Shown here: positions 8,195-17,660 of the stretch, one piece after another
How the letters are laid out: the number at the start of each line of letters is the position of its first letter
Position numbering within the stretch: the stretch's first letter is position 1
DNA from: Bradyrhizobium iriomotense
GTDB taxonomy: Bacteria > Pseudomonadota > Alphaproteobacteria > Rhizobiales > Xanthobacteraceae
Assembly: GCF_030160715.1 (NCBI RefSeq)
Contig: NZ_BSOW01000019.1
Coordinates: 113,390-177,389, forward strand
Length of the DNA stretch: 64,000 nt
Direction of reading: 5' to 3'
The notes under the pieces: model-generated
Database searches by the model: none
The model's input: only the letters and a program-made list of their open reading frames with translations
What the model was told of the DNA's origin: nothing
Translations under genes and position numbers: made by a program

Positions 8195-10261
8195 TCACGC
8201 CACCTCGCGCCGTCGCGGCTCGGCGGGTGCGATCTCGAAGAATGCCGCATCGAACGGCCGCGGGGTCCCGATCGCGTAGCCTTGCGCATAGTCGATGCCG
8301 ATGCTGCGCACGGCCTCCAGAATCGGGGCGGTCTCGACGAATTCGGCAATGGTGCGGATGCCCATGATCTTCCCGACGCGATCGATCATCTCGACCATCG
8401 CGCGGTCGACGCGGTCGGTCAGGATGTCCCTGACGAAGCCGCCGTCGATCTTGAGATAGTCGATCGGCAGCTTCTTCAGATAGCCGAAGGACGACATGCC
8501 GCTGCCGAAATCGTCCAGCGCAAGCCGGCAGCCGGTACGCCGCAGCGCGGAGATGAAGTGGCTTGCCCAGTCCAGGTTCGAGATCGCCTTGGTCTCGGTG
8601 ATCTCGAAGCAGATGATATCCACGGGGATGCGGTTGGCGCGGAGCTGCTCCTGGACGAATTCGACAAAACCTTCGTCGGCAAAGGTCTGGCCGCAGAGAT
8701 TGATGGAGCAGGTCGCGATCGCGGCCGGCTGCGGCCGGCGTAGGCTCTCCGCGAGGCGCCGGAAGGCATCGCGCACCACCCAGCGGTCGATCAGCGTCAT
8801 CAGCCCGTAGCGCTCCGCGGCGGGAATGAACTCGCTCGGCGGGATGATCCGTCCCGAAGGGTCCTTCAGGCGCAGCAGCAATTCGACATGGCGGCCGGCG
8901 GGATTCTTCTCCCGCAGCGGCGCGATCTCCTGGGCGTAGAGGCAGAAGCGGTCGTTCTCGAGCGCCTCCTGGATCCGGTGCACCCAGGTCATCTCGTCGA
9001 CGCGCTGCAAAAGCGCGACGTCGCGCGAATGATAGAGCTGCACGCGGTTTCGTCCCTTCTCCTTCGCGCCGTAGCAGGCGACGTCAGCCTGCCGTAACGC
9101 TTCCTCGACGTCAATCTGCGCGCTGGAGATGCAGGCAAGGCCGATGCTCGCGGTCACGGCAAAGGTCCGTTCGCCCCAGGTGAAGGAGAACCGTTCGATC
9201 GCAACCCGGAGCTGCTCGGCGAACTCGGCGGCCTCGAACGAGGTGCGGCCGCGCACGATCAGTCCGAACTCGTCACCGCCGAGACGCGCCACGACGTCGG
9301 AGACGCTGCCCTGTCGTTGCAGCAGGTTTGCGATATCGCGCAGCAGGCGGTCACCGGCGGGATGGCCGCACGTGTCGTTGACAACCTTGAACTGGTCGAG
9401 ATCGAGCAGGAACAGCGCCAGCGGTGCGTCGCTGCTGCCAAGCCGGCGCAGCTCGCGCTTCAGGAAGGCCTCGAATGCGCGCCGGTTGGCAAGGCCGGTC
9501 AGCCAGTCGTGCGAGGCCTGCCAGGCCAGACGTTCCTTCTCGGCGCGCAGCGCGTCCTCGAAGGATTGTCGTTGCAGCACCAGGCGACGCGTGTGCCACA
9601 CCAGGAGCAGGATCAGGATCGCAGCGGTCGTGATGTTCACGAATGTCAGGATCAGCTTGATCGTGCGTGAGCCTTCGCCGAGCACGGTGGAGAAGCGGAT
9701 GGCGTGCGCGGTGAACTGCCGGTTCAGCTCCGACAGGCGCGACGACAGCACCTGCAGCCGGGCGTCGTCCGGCGGAGTGCCGTTCTTCAACTCCGACTCG
9801 ATCGCCTCGCCGAACACGCTGAGCTCCAGCAGCATGGGATCGGTGGCGGTCCATTCCTGGATCGCGGCCTTGAAGAAGCTGACGCCGCTGAAATGGCGGA
9901 ACAGCCAGATCATTCCGGGGATGTCGTCCGGATGGTTGCCGCCCTGGAGGAAACCAATGCGGGCGGCCTCGGTGTCGACGGGGTCGCGCTCGAGCTCCCA
10001 TCGTCCAAATTCATCGCCGATGGGAACGGCAAGCGAGGCTTGATATTGCCGGAACAGCTCCGGGTCGCCCGAATGCAGGTAGAGATTGAGGAAATAGACA
10101 GCGTTCTTCTGGGAGCGTGACCACATCGCTTCGCCGGCGACATAGGCGCGGACCGACGACATGACCTCGAGGCTGACGCCTGCGACTGCCGCTTGCAGCA
10201 GCACCACCGCGACGAACGGCGAGACCAGCCTGATCATGTGAAGGAAGCTGCGCCCCTTCAT
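8195..10261 (-). CDS. membrane GGDEF-EAL protein (c-di-GMP synthesis/degradation)
   Basis: About 688 residues. A first TM helix near the N-terminus and a second near residue 210 flank a periplasmic sensor region of roughly 165 residues. A cytoplasmic GGDEF domain follows with an intact RLGGDEFG motif, then an EAL domain. The EAL signature reads ELLLRL, and catalytic elements FEITET, LDDFGSG, YLKIDGGFV and IAEFVE are present, so both activities are possible. The start is uncertain: ATG 10261 is used, but in-frame TTG 10315 and GTG 10285 (with GGGGA upstream) are alternatives. Convergent with tcuB. About 275 bases between it and pncB hold no evident gene. Confidence 0.88.
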   Translation of the reverse strand: MKGRSFLHMIRLVSPFVAVVLLQAAVAGVSLEVMSSVRAYVAGEAMWSRSQKNAVYFLNLYLHSGDPELFRQYQASLAVPIGDEFGRWELERDPVDTEAARIGFLQGGNHPDDIPGMIWLFRHFSGVSFFKAAIQEWTATDPMLLELSVFGEAIESELKNGTPPDDARLQVLSSRLSELNRQFTAHAIRFSTVLGEGSRTIKLILTFVNITTAAILILLLVWHTRRLVLQRQSFEDALRAEKERLAWQASHDWLTGLANRRAFEAFLKRELRRLGSSDAPLALFLLDLDQFKVVNDTCGHPAGDRLLRDIANLLQRQGSVSDVVARLGGDEFGLIVRGRTSFEAAEFAEQLRVAIERFSFTWGERTFAVTASIGLACISSAQIDVEEALRQADVACYGAKEKGRNRVQLYHSRDVALLQRVDEMTWVHRIQEALENDRFCLYAQEIAPLREKNPAGRHVELLLRLKDPSGRIIPPSEFIPAAERYGLMTLIDRWVVRDAFRRLAESLRRPQPAAIATCSINLCGQTFADEGFVEFVQEQLRANRIPVDIICFEITETKAISNLDWASHFISALRRTGCRLALDDFGSGMSSFGYLKKLPIDYLKIDGGFVRDILTDRVDRAMVEMIDRVGKIMGIRTIAEFVETAPILEAVRSIGIDYAQGYAIGTPRPFDAAFFEIAPAEPRRREVA

Positions 10262-10536
10262 CGAAGCTGCGGCTCTGCGCAACACTCTGCGTTCCCCAAT
10301 GCGTCGCCGTCCCAAGCGGAGCGTCCCGCTTACAACGCAGAGTAGGCGCCTCGGGCCTTAACTCGACCTGAAAATGTCCGGGGAACACGGATGACGGTAA
10401 ATGCGCTGTGAAACCTGCGGTGGTAGATCGACAAAATACCGCGCGGCCGGAACTCGCCGGCAACATGTTGGCGCACGTCGCGGATTCCCCAGGCGCCAAT
10501 TTACCCGATTGAAAGCTCTCGGAGTTCCGCGAGGCG

Positions 10537-11841
10537 TCAGACCAGCACAGCTTTGCGCACGCGGCCGGCGTCGCCGAATACACGCAAGTAACGTTCGATC
10601 TCGGACGGCATGCCGGTCGCCTTCTCCGGATTGTCGGAGAGCTTTACGGCCGGCTGTCCGTCGACCGACGACACCTTGCAGACAAGCGAAATCGGATCGA
10701 GATTGACCGAGCCGTCCGGTGGGCAGCCGACGAAATCATTGGTGAGGTTGGTGCCCCAGCCGAAGGAGAGGCGTACCCGACCCGAGAAGTGATGATAGGT
10801 CTCCTCGATCGAGCCGACATCCATCGCATCGGAAAAGACGAGCAGCTTGTCCTTGGGATTGCGGCCCTTCTTCTCCCACCATTTGATGATCTCTTCGCCG
10901 GCCTGGATCGGCGGCGCGCTGTCGGGCCGGAAGCCGGTCCAGTCGGCGACCCATTCCGGCGCATCGCGCAGGAAGGCTTTGGTGCCGAACGCGTCGGGAA
11001 GCGCGATCAATAGGTTGCCGCCATAGGTCTGGCGCCACTGGTCGAGAATGCGATAGGGCGCCCAGCGCAACTCCTCGTCGTCCTTGGCGAGTGCGGCCGC
11101 CACCATCGGTAGCTCGTGTGCATTGGTGCCGATCGCCTCGAGGTCGTTGTCCATCGCGAGCAGGACGTTGGACGTGCCGATGAAGGATTGCCCGAGCCCT
11201 TCCTTCACGGCCTCGACGCACCAGCGCTGCCAGAGGAAGCCGTGCCGGCGACGCGTGCCGAAATCCGACAGGCGCAGATTCTCGAGCTGGCGCAGCCGCT
11301 CCACCTTGGTCCACAGCTTGGCCTTGGCGCGGGCATAGAGCACGTCGAGCTCGAAGCGGCCGCGGCCCTTGATCGCCGAACGCGAGCGCAGCTCGTTGAG
11401 GATCGCAAGTGCCGGGATCTCCCACATCGTGGTGTGGGTCCAGGGCCCGTGAAAGTGCAACTCGTACTGGCCCTCGACCTTGCGCAGCTCGTATTCGGGC
11501 AAGCGGAATTCGGCGAGCCAGCGGATGAAGTCGGCCGAGAACATGTGGGTCTTGCCGTAGAACGTGTTACCGGCAAGCCAGATCAGCTCCTTCTTGGTGA
11601 AACGGATGGTGCGGGCGTGGTCGAGCTGGGCGCGCAGCTCACCCTCATCGATGATCTCGGCGAGGCGCACATGGCGCGAGCGGTTGATGACCGAAAACGT
11701 CACCCTCTGATCCGGGTAGAATTCCCGAATCATCTGTAACATCAACAGCTTGTAGAAATCGGTGTCGAGCAGGCTGCGGACGATCGGGTCCAGCCGCCAG
11801 CTGTGGTTATAGGTTCGGCTCGCAATATCGGTCACGGTCAT
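10537..11841 (-). CDS. pncB: nicotinate phosphoribosyltransferase
   Basis: 434 residues, full length for the family. Catalyses nicotinate + PRPP (ATP-stimulated) to nicotinate mononucleotide in the Preiss-Handler NAD salvage pathway, in the cytoplasm. Diagnostic segments include the N-terminal SLLDTDFYKLLMLQMI, the central GTSNVLLA and AHELPM (catalytic His region), and the C-terminal FSDAMDVGSIEETYHHF PRPP-binding segment. Single gene, monocistronic by context. Confidence 0.95.
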   Translation of the reverse strand: MTVTDIASRTYNHSWRLDPIVRSLLDTDFYKLLMLQMIREFYPDQRVTFSVINRSRHVRLAEIIDEGELRAQLDHARTIRFTKKELIWLAGNTFYGKTHMFSADFIRWLAEFRLPEYELRKVEGQYELHFHGPWTHTTMWEIPALAILNELRSRSAIKGRGRFELDVLYARAKAKLWTKVERLRQLENLRLSDFGTRRRHGFLWQRWCVEAVKEGLGQSFIGTSNVLLAMDNDLEAIGTNAHELPMVAAALAKDDEELRWAPYRILDQWRQTYGGNLLIALPDAFGTKAFLRDAPEWVADWTGFRPDSAPPIQAGEEIIKWWEKKGRNPKDKLLVFSDAMDVGSIEETYHHFSGRVRLSFGWGTNLTNDFVGCPPDGSVNLDPISLVCKVSSVDGQPAVKLSDNPEKATGMPSEIERYLRVFGDAGRVRKAVLV

Positions 11842-11909
11842 GGCCGAATTCTAGCGTGGCGGATGCGGCGCAACCAGTGGGTTTGCCGGGGGGGCAGGGC
11901 GCCCCCTGT

Positions 11910-12839
11910 TCATGCCCTCGCGGCGGTCGCCGCGACCGCCTCGAGCTGGCTGCGGATCCAGCGATGGGCCGGGTCCTTCTGGTAGCGCTGGTGCCAGACC
12001 ATGAACATCGGCAGCTCGGCAAGCGTCCTTGCGCGCGAGGCGAGCGGAATGTGCACATGCGCGAAGTCGCGCATCAGGCCGCCTGCCAGCAGACTCGGCA
12101 TGCTCGCCAGCATATCGGAGCCGCGCAGGAAGGTCGGTACGCCGGAGAAGCTCGGCACGGATATCGCGATGTCGCGGTGGAAGCCGTTTGCCGCAAGCCT
12201 GCGGTCGAAGTCGAGCCGCTCGTTATCGGTATAGACCACGGTGACGTGGCGCGCGGCGAGATAGGCATTGCGCGTCGTCGGCGCCGACCGCGCCGTTCGG
12301 TCGTAGTAGCAGACGTAGTGATCTCGCAGCAGGCGCTTCTGCACGATGTCGATGCCGGACGGCGGCAGCGGGCTGATCAGGAGGTCGCAACGGTTCTCGC
12401 GCAGCATGGCAGGCGAGGGCGATTGCGAGGGGATCACGCGCAGATTCAGGCTCTTCACCTGGGCTGCGACATGGCCGAAGAAGCGCGGCAGCAACAGATC
12501 GCGCTGGAAATCATTGGCGGCGATCGTCAGCGAGAGTTGCGCGGCGTTCGGTTCGAAGGTGAGGCCACCGGCAAAGCTCCGCATCTCGTCGATCAGCGCG
12601 CGCGCCTTGGCGGCGAGCGCCTGGGCATGTGCGGTGGCGACGATGCCGCGGCCGGATTTGGCGAACAGGGGATCGCCGGCGATGCGCCGCAGCTTCTTCA
12701 GCCCGTGGCTGACCGCGGATTGGGTGAGGCCGAGCCGCGTCGCGGCCGCCGTCACCGAGCCTTCCTCGAGGACTGCGAGAAACAGCGACAGCGAATGGCC
12801 GTCGAGGGCCAAATGATCGATTTCCTTCATGTAATACAT
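11910..12839 (-). CDS. LysR-family transcriptional regulator divergent from pcaHG
   Basis: 309 residues. The N-terminal winged HTH (about residues 12-70) includes GSVTAAATRLGLTQSAVSHG, followed by the periplasmic-binding-like effector domain. Its divergence from pcaH across a 92-base gap suggests it activates the protocatechuate dioxygenase genes, as PcaQ does in rhizobia. I cannot tell from sequence alone whether it is the PcaQ orthologue, so no symbol is given. A second ATG (12830) is nine bases inside the first. Confidence 0.85.
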   Translation of the reverse strand: MYYMKEIDHLALDGHSLSLFLAVLEEGSVTAAATRLGLTQSAVSHGLKKLRRIAGDPLFAKSGRGIVATAHAQALAAKARALIDEMRSFAGGLTFEPNAAQLSLTIAANDFQRDLLLPRFFGHVAAQVKSLNLRVIPSQSPSPAMLRENRCDLLISPLPPSGIDIVQKRLLRDHYVCYYDRTARSAPTTRNAYLAARHVTVVYTDNERLDFDRRLAANGFHRDIAISVPSFSGVPTFLRGSDMLASMPSLLAGGLMRDFAHVHIPLASRARTLAELPMFMVWHQRYQKDPAHRWIRSQLEAVAATAARA

Positions 12840-12866
12840 TATAATTCATCTATTTATTTTGAGAAT
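12829..12866. promoter_or_regulatory. AT-rich LysR-type operator candidate upstream of pcaH
   Basis: The gap has ATGTAATACAT (12829-12839, palindromic except the centre) and an ATTC...GAAT pair (12844-12847 and 12863-12866) in an AT-rich tract unlike the GC-rich surroundings. LysR proteins bind T-N11-A dyads in divergent gaps like this. The first element overlaps the regulator start, which fits autoregulation. Inference only. Confidence 0.4.
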
Positions 12867-12931
12867 AGGCCGGCCCATGCTCTCCCCATAAGCCGCGCGC
12901 CCGACCGGGCGCCAAAGGGAGACAACGCCAG

Positions 12932-13732
12932 ATGACCGCCCAGGCCGCTCGCATCGCAGCCGCGCAGGACGCCGCCCGCCTCAACCGCCCAGAACCGTTC
13001 ACGTCGCCGCTTGGCGACGGCGGCTTCTTCCAGCGCGACCGTTCGATCCATCCGCCGGCGTACGCGCCCGGCTATAAATCCTCGGTGCTGCGCTCGCCGC
13101 GGCAGTCGCTGCTCTCGCTGGAGAACTCGGTCTCGGAGATCACAGGGCCCGTGTTCGGTCACAACGACCTCGGGTCGCTCGATAACGATCTGATCCGCAA
13201 CTACGCCAAGGACGGCGATCCCGTCGGCGAGCGCATCATCGTGCATGGCCGCGTGATGGACGAAACCGGGCGCGGCGTGCCGAACACGCTGGTCGAGGTC
13301 TGGCAGGCCAATGCCGGCGGCCGCTACCGGCACCGGAAGGACACCTATCTCGCGCCGATCGATCCGAATTTCGGCGGCTGCGGCCGCGCGCTGACCGACG
13401 ACACCGGCTATTATTACTTCCGCACCATCAAGCCTGGCCCCTATCCCTGGCGCAACTTCGTCAATAGCTGGCGGCCGGCCCACATCCACTTCTCGGTGTT
13501 CGGCTCGGGCTTTGCGCAGCGGCTGATCACGCAGATGTATTTCGAGGGCGATCCCTTGATCCCGGTCTGCCCGATCCTCACGACGATCCCGGACAAGGAC
13601 GCGCTCGACCGTCTCGTCGCGGCGCTCGACCTCAATGCCAGCGTGCCGCTCGACTCGCTCACCTACCGCTTCGACGTCGTGCTGCGCGGCCAGCGTTCCA
13701 CCTATTTCGAAAATCGCCCGGAAGGAAACTGA
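12932..13732 (+). CDS. pcaH: protocatechuate 3,4-dioxygenase beta subunit
   Basis: 266 residues. Forms with PcaG the Fe(III) intradiol dioxygenase that opens protocatechuate to beta-carboxy-cis,cis-muconate. Intradiol core segments are visible: VEVWQANAGGRYRH, a Tyr-rich TGYYYFRTIKPGPYPW and WRPAHIHFSVFG, which supply the Tyr/Tyr/His/His iron ligands of the beta subunit. AAGGGAGAC lies just upstream of the ATG. The stop is three bases before pcaG. The usual pcaDCB partners are not in this window. Confidence 0.95.
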   Translation: MTAQAARIAAAQDAARLNRPEPFTSPLGDGGFFQRDRSIHPPAYAPGYKSSVLRSPRQSLLSLENSVSEITGPVFGHNDLGSLDNDLIRNYAKDGDPVGERIIVHGRVMDETGRGVPNTLVEVWQANAGGRYRHRKDTYLAPIDPNFGGCGRALTDDTGYYYFRTIKPGPYPWRNFVNSWRPAHIHFSVFGSGFAQRLITQMYFEGDPLIPVCPILTTIPDKDALDRLVAALDLNASVPLDSLTYRFDVVLRGQRSTYFENRPEGN

Positions 13733-13735
13733 GCC

Positions 13736-14362
13736 ATGGTGCAGAAGCTCGATTATCTCAAGGAAACCGCGTCGCAAACCGCCGGGCCCTACGTCCATAT
13801 TGGCCTGATTCCGGGCATGGCCGGGTTCGACATCTTCGAGAAGAATTTTTCCAACGTGCTGGTCACGCCTAACACCAAGGGCGAGCGCATCACGCTCGAG
13901 GGCCGCGTGCTCGACGGTTCGGGCACGCCGCTACGTGACGTGCTGCTGGAGATCTGGCAGGCCAACGCAGCCGGCCGCTACAACCATCCGGCCGACCGCT
14001 CCGCGGGCGCATTGGACGAGGACTTTCGCGGCTGGGGTCGCGCGGGTTCGGATTTCGACAGCGGGTTGATCACCTTCGAGACCATCAAGCCGGGCGCGGT
14101 CACCGATAAAGCGGGGCGCAAATGTGCCCCGCACATCAATGTCTGGATCGTCGCCCGCGGCATCAATATCGGGCTCAACACGCGGCTCTATTTCTCGGAT
14201 GAAGAGGCCGCCAATGCCGCCGATCCCGTGCTCAATCTGATCGAGCAGCCGGTGCGGCGGTCGACCCTGATCGCCAAGCGCAGCGAGCGCGCCGGCAAGG
14301 TCGTGTACGCCTTCACGATCAATCTGCAGGGGCCCGAGGAAACCGTGTTCTTCGACGTCTGA
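13736..14362 (+). CDS. pcaG: protocatechuate 3,4-dioxygenase alpha subunit
   Basis: 208 residues, same intradiol fold as PcaH but the structural, non-iron subunit. The segment LLEIWQANAAGRYNH matches PcaH, while the ligand region reads CAPHINVWIVARG, lacking the full beta-subunit ligand set as expected. Separated from pcaH by three bases and followed directly by a strong terminator, so pcaHG is a two-gene unit. Confidence 0.95.
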   Translation: MVQKLDYLKETASQTAGPYVHIGLIPGMAGFDIFEKNFSNVLVTPNTKGERITLEGRVLDGSGTPLRDVLLEIWQANAAGRYNHPADRSAGALDEDFRGWGRAGSDFDSGLITFETIKPGAVTDKAGRKCAPHINVWIVARGINIGLNTRLYFSDEEAANAADPVLNLIEQPVRRSTLIAKRSERAGKVVYAFTINLQGPEETVFFDV

Positions 14363-14383
14363 CGCCCTTCGCCGCCTCCCGAG

Positions 14384-14419
14384 AATCCGGCCTCGTCCGA
14401 CGACGAGGCCGGATTTTTT
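14384..14419 (+). terminator. rho-independent terminator after pcaG
   Basis: AATCCGGCCTCGTC (14384-14397) pairs perfectly with 14402-14415 across a 4-base loop. The stem runs straight into a run of six T (14414-14419). It sits 22 bases after the pcaG stop. Confidence 0.9.
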
Positions 14420-14499
14420 GCGAAAAGCCCACACCGATCGCCCATTCCCGCGGTCGGCTGAAGCCGGTAGCATGGCTCAACCGGGGCCAGGGAAGGGTC

Positions 14500-15987
14500 A
14501 TGAAGCAGCGCTCTCGTGCAGGCGGCGGGCCGACCAAATCGCGCAGCGTTGCGGCGAAGGCGCGAACGCGCGGCAGCGCGCCAAAGCCGGCGCGCGCGTC
14601 CGCTTCCGCAGGCGCGAAAGCAAAAGTCGCGCAACTCGCTCTCGAACTTCAGGAGGCCCGGGAACGCCAGGCCGCCACGGCCGAGGTCCTGAGCCTGATC
14701 TCGGATGCGCCGACGGATCTGGCGCCGGTATTCGACAGGATCGTCAGGAACGCGGCGCGACTCTGCCAGAGCGTTCTCAGCGCCGTCTACCGAAGCGATG
14801 GCGAGCGCGTTCACCTCGTTGCCTACGATCAGTTCTCGCCGGAATCGGTGGCGGCGGTCCGCAAAGCCTATCCGGCGCCGCTTTCGAGCGGAAACCTGAT
14901 CTCGGTCGCCGTTCGCGAGCGCCGCCTCGTGCACGAGCCGGACGTGCTGGTCTCGGGCGGATACAGCGAATTGCAGCGAACGTCGGGCTATCGCAGCATC
15001 CTCGTCGTGCCCATGATGCGCGACGAGGTCGCGATCGGTGCGATCGCCGTCATGCGGCTCGAACCGCAACTATTCCCAAAGGTGCAGGTCGAGCTGCTGA
15101 AAACCTTCGCCGATCAGGCGGTCATCGCGATCGAGAATACGCGACTGCTGACCGAGGTGCAGGAACGCACGCGGCAACTGTCGCAATCGCTGGAAGAATT
15201 GCGCGCCACCCAGGACGGCCTGTTGCAAACCGAGAAGCTCGCCGCGCTCGGGCGGTTGGTGGCGGGCGTCGCGCACGAGATCAACACGCCGGTCGGGACC
15301 AGCCTGACGGTCGCCTCTGCATTCGTCAACAAGGCCAATCGATTTGAGGTCGATGTCGCGAGCGGCGGTCTGCGCCGGTCGACCCTGACCGAATTCATCG
15401 GAGCCAGCCGCGAGGCCGCATCACAGATCATCATCAACCTCAATCACGCCGTCGACCTGATCCAGTCGTTCAAGCAGGTCGCGGCCGATCGCAACGTGTC
15501 GGATCGCAGACGCTTCGATCTCGGCGAGGTCACCGAGCAGGTCGTCAAGGGACTGCGCTCGGGCCTGCGAAGCGAAAATCTCTTGGTCAGGGTCGAATGC
15601 GAGCCAAATCTTGCAATGAACAGCTACGCCGGGCCTTACGGGCAGGTGCTCACCAACCTCGTGATCAACTCCGCAGTGCATGCCTTTCCGGACGGCGTGC
15701 GCGGATCGGTTCATATCGCGGCGCAGGCGCTCGGCAAGGACAAGGTCGAGGTGCTGTTTTCGGATGACGGCTGCGGCATGACCGCCGACGTCAGGCGCCA
15801 GGCGTTCGATCCGTTCTTCACAACAAGGCGTGACCAGGGCAGCACCGGTCTCGGATTGCACATCGTCCACAACATCGTGACCAGCCGTCTGGGCGGCCGG
15901 ATCAACCTGGAGACGGAGCCCGGCGGGGGAACGACATTCCGCATCATCGTGCCGCGCGAAGCTCCGCCGGAATTCACTGCAAAATGA
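14500..15987 (+). CDS. GAF-domain sensor histidine kinase
   Basis: 495 residues, no TM helix seen, so a cytoplasmic sensor kinase. A basic, low-complexity N-terminus (about 1-40) precedes a short coiled coil and a GAF domain (about 60-215). The dimerisation/phosphoacceptor region has VAHEINTPVG with His near residue 259. The HATPase_c domain shows N-box (VLTNLVINSAVHAF), DDGCGM, FFTTR and GSTGLGLHIVHNIV. No response regulator is adjacent, so its partner is unknown. The subtype resembles kinases with HEINTPVG boxes that often act with separate regulators. Confidence 0.9.
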   Translation: MKQRSRAGGGPTKSRSVAAKARTRGSAPKPARASASAGAKAKVAQLALELQEARERQAATAEVLSLISDAPTDLAPVFDRIVRNAARLCQSVLSAVYRSDGERVHLVAYDQFSPESVAAVRKAYPAPLSSGNLISVAVRERRLVHEPDVLVSGGYSELQRTSGYRSILVVPMMRDEVAIGAIAVMRLEPQLFPKVQVELLKTFADQAVIAIENTRLLTEVQERTRQLSQSLEELRATQDGLLQTEKLAALGRLVAGVAHEINTPVGTSLTVASAFVNKANRFEVDVASGGLRRSTLTEFIGASREAASQIIINLNHAVDLIQSFKQVAADRNVSDRRRFDLGEVTEQVVKGLRSGLRSENLLVRVECEPNLAMNSYAGPYGQVLTNLVINSAVHAFPDGVRGSVHIAAQALGKDKVEVLFSDDGCGMTADVRRQAFDPFFTTRRDQGSTGLGLHIVHNIVTSRLGGRINLETEPGGGTTFRIIVPREAPPEFTAK

Positions 15988-16126
15988 ATGGGGCTGGTTG
16001 ACCCAGCCCCCGGATGAACGACGTCTTCGAATACGCTGCAGACGATCGTCGGCCTTTGTTCAGACCAAATTTCGCCAAACTGGTATTGGCCCTTAAGCAC
16101 CGGGGCAGGACAGTATGGAGTCCTGC

Positions 16127-16666
16127 ATGTTTAAGCCTGTTCTTGTTGCGTCTCTGCTTGTCGCGATCTGGTCGACCGCTTCGGAAGCACGTCCTTCCCG
16201 CACCAATCCGGCATCGGAATGCAATGTGACGATGCCGTGCGATTTCTCATATTCTCAAGTTCGCCGTGAGAGAGTTTCGCTGGATACGCGACGAACGCAC
16301 CTCGTGATGCGAGGAGCGGTCGCTGGCGCTCCAGCCGCCGTGACCGAGGTGAACGTTTCCGGCACCCAGATCGTCGGTAGTCGTCCGTCCGGTTGCCCGC
16401 GGAATTTCTGTGGTTGCGGCGCGGCCCTGCACGTCTTCGGCCGGATCGTCCCGGAATTGAACCTTGCGTCCAATTGGCTGCGCTTCCCGCGGACATCGCC
16501 CGCACCGGGAATGGTTGCGGCCCGACGCGGACACGTCTTTGTCCTGGAGCAACACCTGCAGGGCGACATGTGGATGGCGTACGACGCCAATTCAGGCGGT
16601 CGCTCAACGCGCATTCACGCGCGGTCATTGCGAGGCTATACCGTCGTCAATCCGCACGCGACATAA
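16127..16666 (+). CDS. secreted protein with CHAP/NlpC-like Cys-His-Asn pattern
   Basis: 179 residues. ATG 16127 was preferred over 16115 because GGAG sits 8 bases before it and a clean signal peptide follows (MFKPVLVASLLVAIWSTASEA). The mature N-terminal half has no known domain. The C-terminal half has CGCGAALHVFG, then W, a Pro-x-Pro-Gly turn, GHVFVLEQ and YDANSGG. That order (Cys...Trp...Pro-Gly...GHV...Asn) resembles CHAP amidase/peptidase domains acting on peptidoglycan. The assignment is a pattern match, not a confirmed homology. An alternative is a lineage-specific secreted protein of unknown role. Confidence 0.6.
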   Translation: MFKPVLVASLLVAIWSTASEARPSRTNPASECNVTMPCDFSYSQVRRERVSLDTRRTHLVMRGAVAGAPAAVTEVNVSGTQIVGSRPSGCPRNFCGCGAALHVFGRIVPELNLASNWLRFPRTSPAPGMVAARRGHVFVLEQHLQGDMWMAYDANSGGRSTRIHARSLRGYTVVNPHAT

Positions 16667-16706
16667 CGACAATCAGGTCGTCCGGTCGCCCCCCACGTAG
16701 AGATCA

Positions 16707-17573
16707 TCATTCATCGCCATGGAGCTGCGCGCGAAAGGCGCGCGGCGAAAGTCCGGTCGCGGCGGCGTAGACCCGGCTGAAATAGGCGGGATCCTCGAAG
16801 CCGAGCGCGTAGGCGATCGTCGATACAGGCAGGTTAGTGTAGACGAGGTTGCGCCGCGCCTCGCGGATCAGCCGGTTGAGGATCAGATGCGACGCGGTGT
16901 CTCCGGTGGCGGTGCGCGTGATCCGGTTGAGATGGGTCGGCGTTACCGACAGCACCTCGGCATAGTCGGCAACGCTCCAGCGTTCGAGATGGTGTGCCTC
17001 GAGCAGCGCTTCGAACCGGCGGAAGAGGTCGGAGTCTGCTGAGCCGCTGCCGCCGCTCTTGCCGGCGAGTTCGCGTGCCACGAGGCCGATCACAGCCGCC
17101 GACAGCGCTCGCAGCACATGCGCGCGGCCGAAGCCGCGGCCTGCGTGCTCGGCAAAGATCTGCTTCATGGTGGCGCGGATCTGCGGTGTCCCGCGCACCA
17201 CGGCCGATTGCGACAGTGCGCCGCGCAGGCCTTCCGAGGCGAGCAGTGCCTCGTCGAGAATTTCGGCTGCGATCGTCAGCACCCAACCCTGCGTGCCCGG
17301 GATGAAGCGGAAGCCGTGGACGTGGCCGACCGGCACGTTGACGATCTGCATCGGCTTGAGCGGCACCACGCGCCCGTCGAGCGTCGCTTCGCCACCGCCG
17401 CGCTCGATCAACAGCACCTGGTGCAGCCGCGCGTGGCGGTGCACGGCCAGCGTCCAATCATGCAGCACCGAGCGGGAGGCTATGGTCTCGCAATGCACGA
17501 CGTCGGGCAGATCGCCGGATTCGCCGAACAAATTGTAGACCTTGATGGTCGATGTCGAGGGGGCAGGGGGCAT
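16707..17573 (-). CDS. pobR: AraC-family regulator, PobR-like
   Basis: 288 residues. An N-terminal cupin-like sensor domain (HRHARLHQVLLIERGGG) is followed by an AraC double HTH (about 190-285) ending GFEDPAYFSRVYAAATGLSPRAFR. Its divergence from pobA and its class match PobR, which activates 4-hydroxybenzoate hydroxylase in response to 4-hydroxybenzoate. The frame stays open far upstream through the antisense of pobA, but ATG 17573 is the plausible start; ATG 17609 is the alternative. The Shine-Dalgarno is weak. Confidence 0.85.
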   Translation of the reverse strand: MPPAPSTSTIKVYNLFGESGDLPDVVHCETIASRSVLHDWTLAVHRHARLHQVLLIERGGGEATLDGRVVPLKPMQIVNVPVGHVHGFRFIPGTQGWVLTIAAEILDEALLASEGLRGALSQSAVVRGTPQIRATMKQIFAEHAGRGFGRAHVLRALSAAVIGLVARELAGKSGGSGSADSDLFRRFEALLEAHHLERWSVADYAEVLSVTPTHLNRITRTATGDTASHLILNRLIREARRNLVYTNLPVSTIAYALGFEDPAYFSRVYAAATGLSPRAFRAQLHGDE

Positions 17574-17660
17574 GTTCGAATTGTACAAGACAAAGGCCAA
17601 TCCCTCCATCCGTTTGCCGCACGAAATCTGCGAAAAACTCGCAAAAGGGAGGACGGGAAA

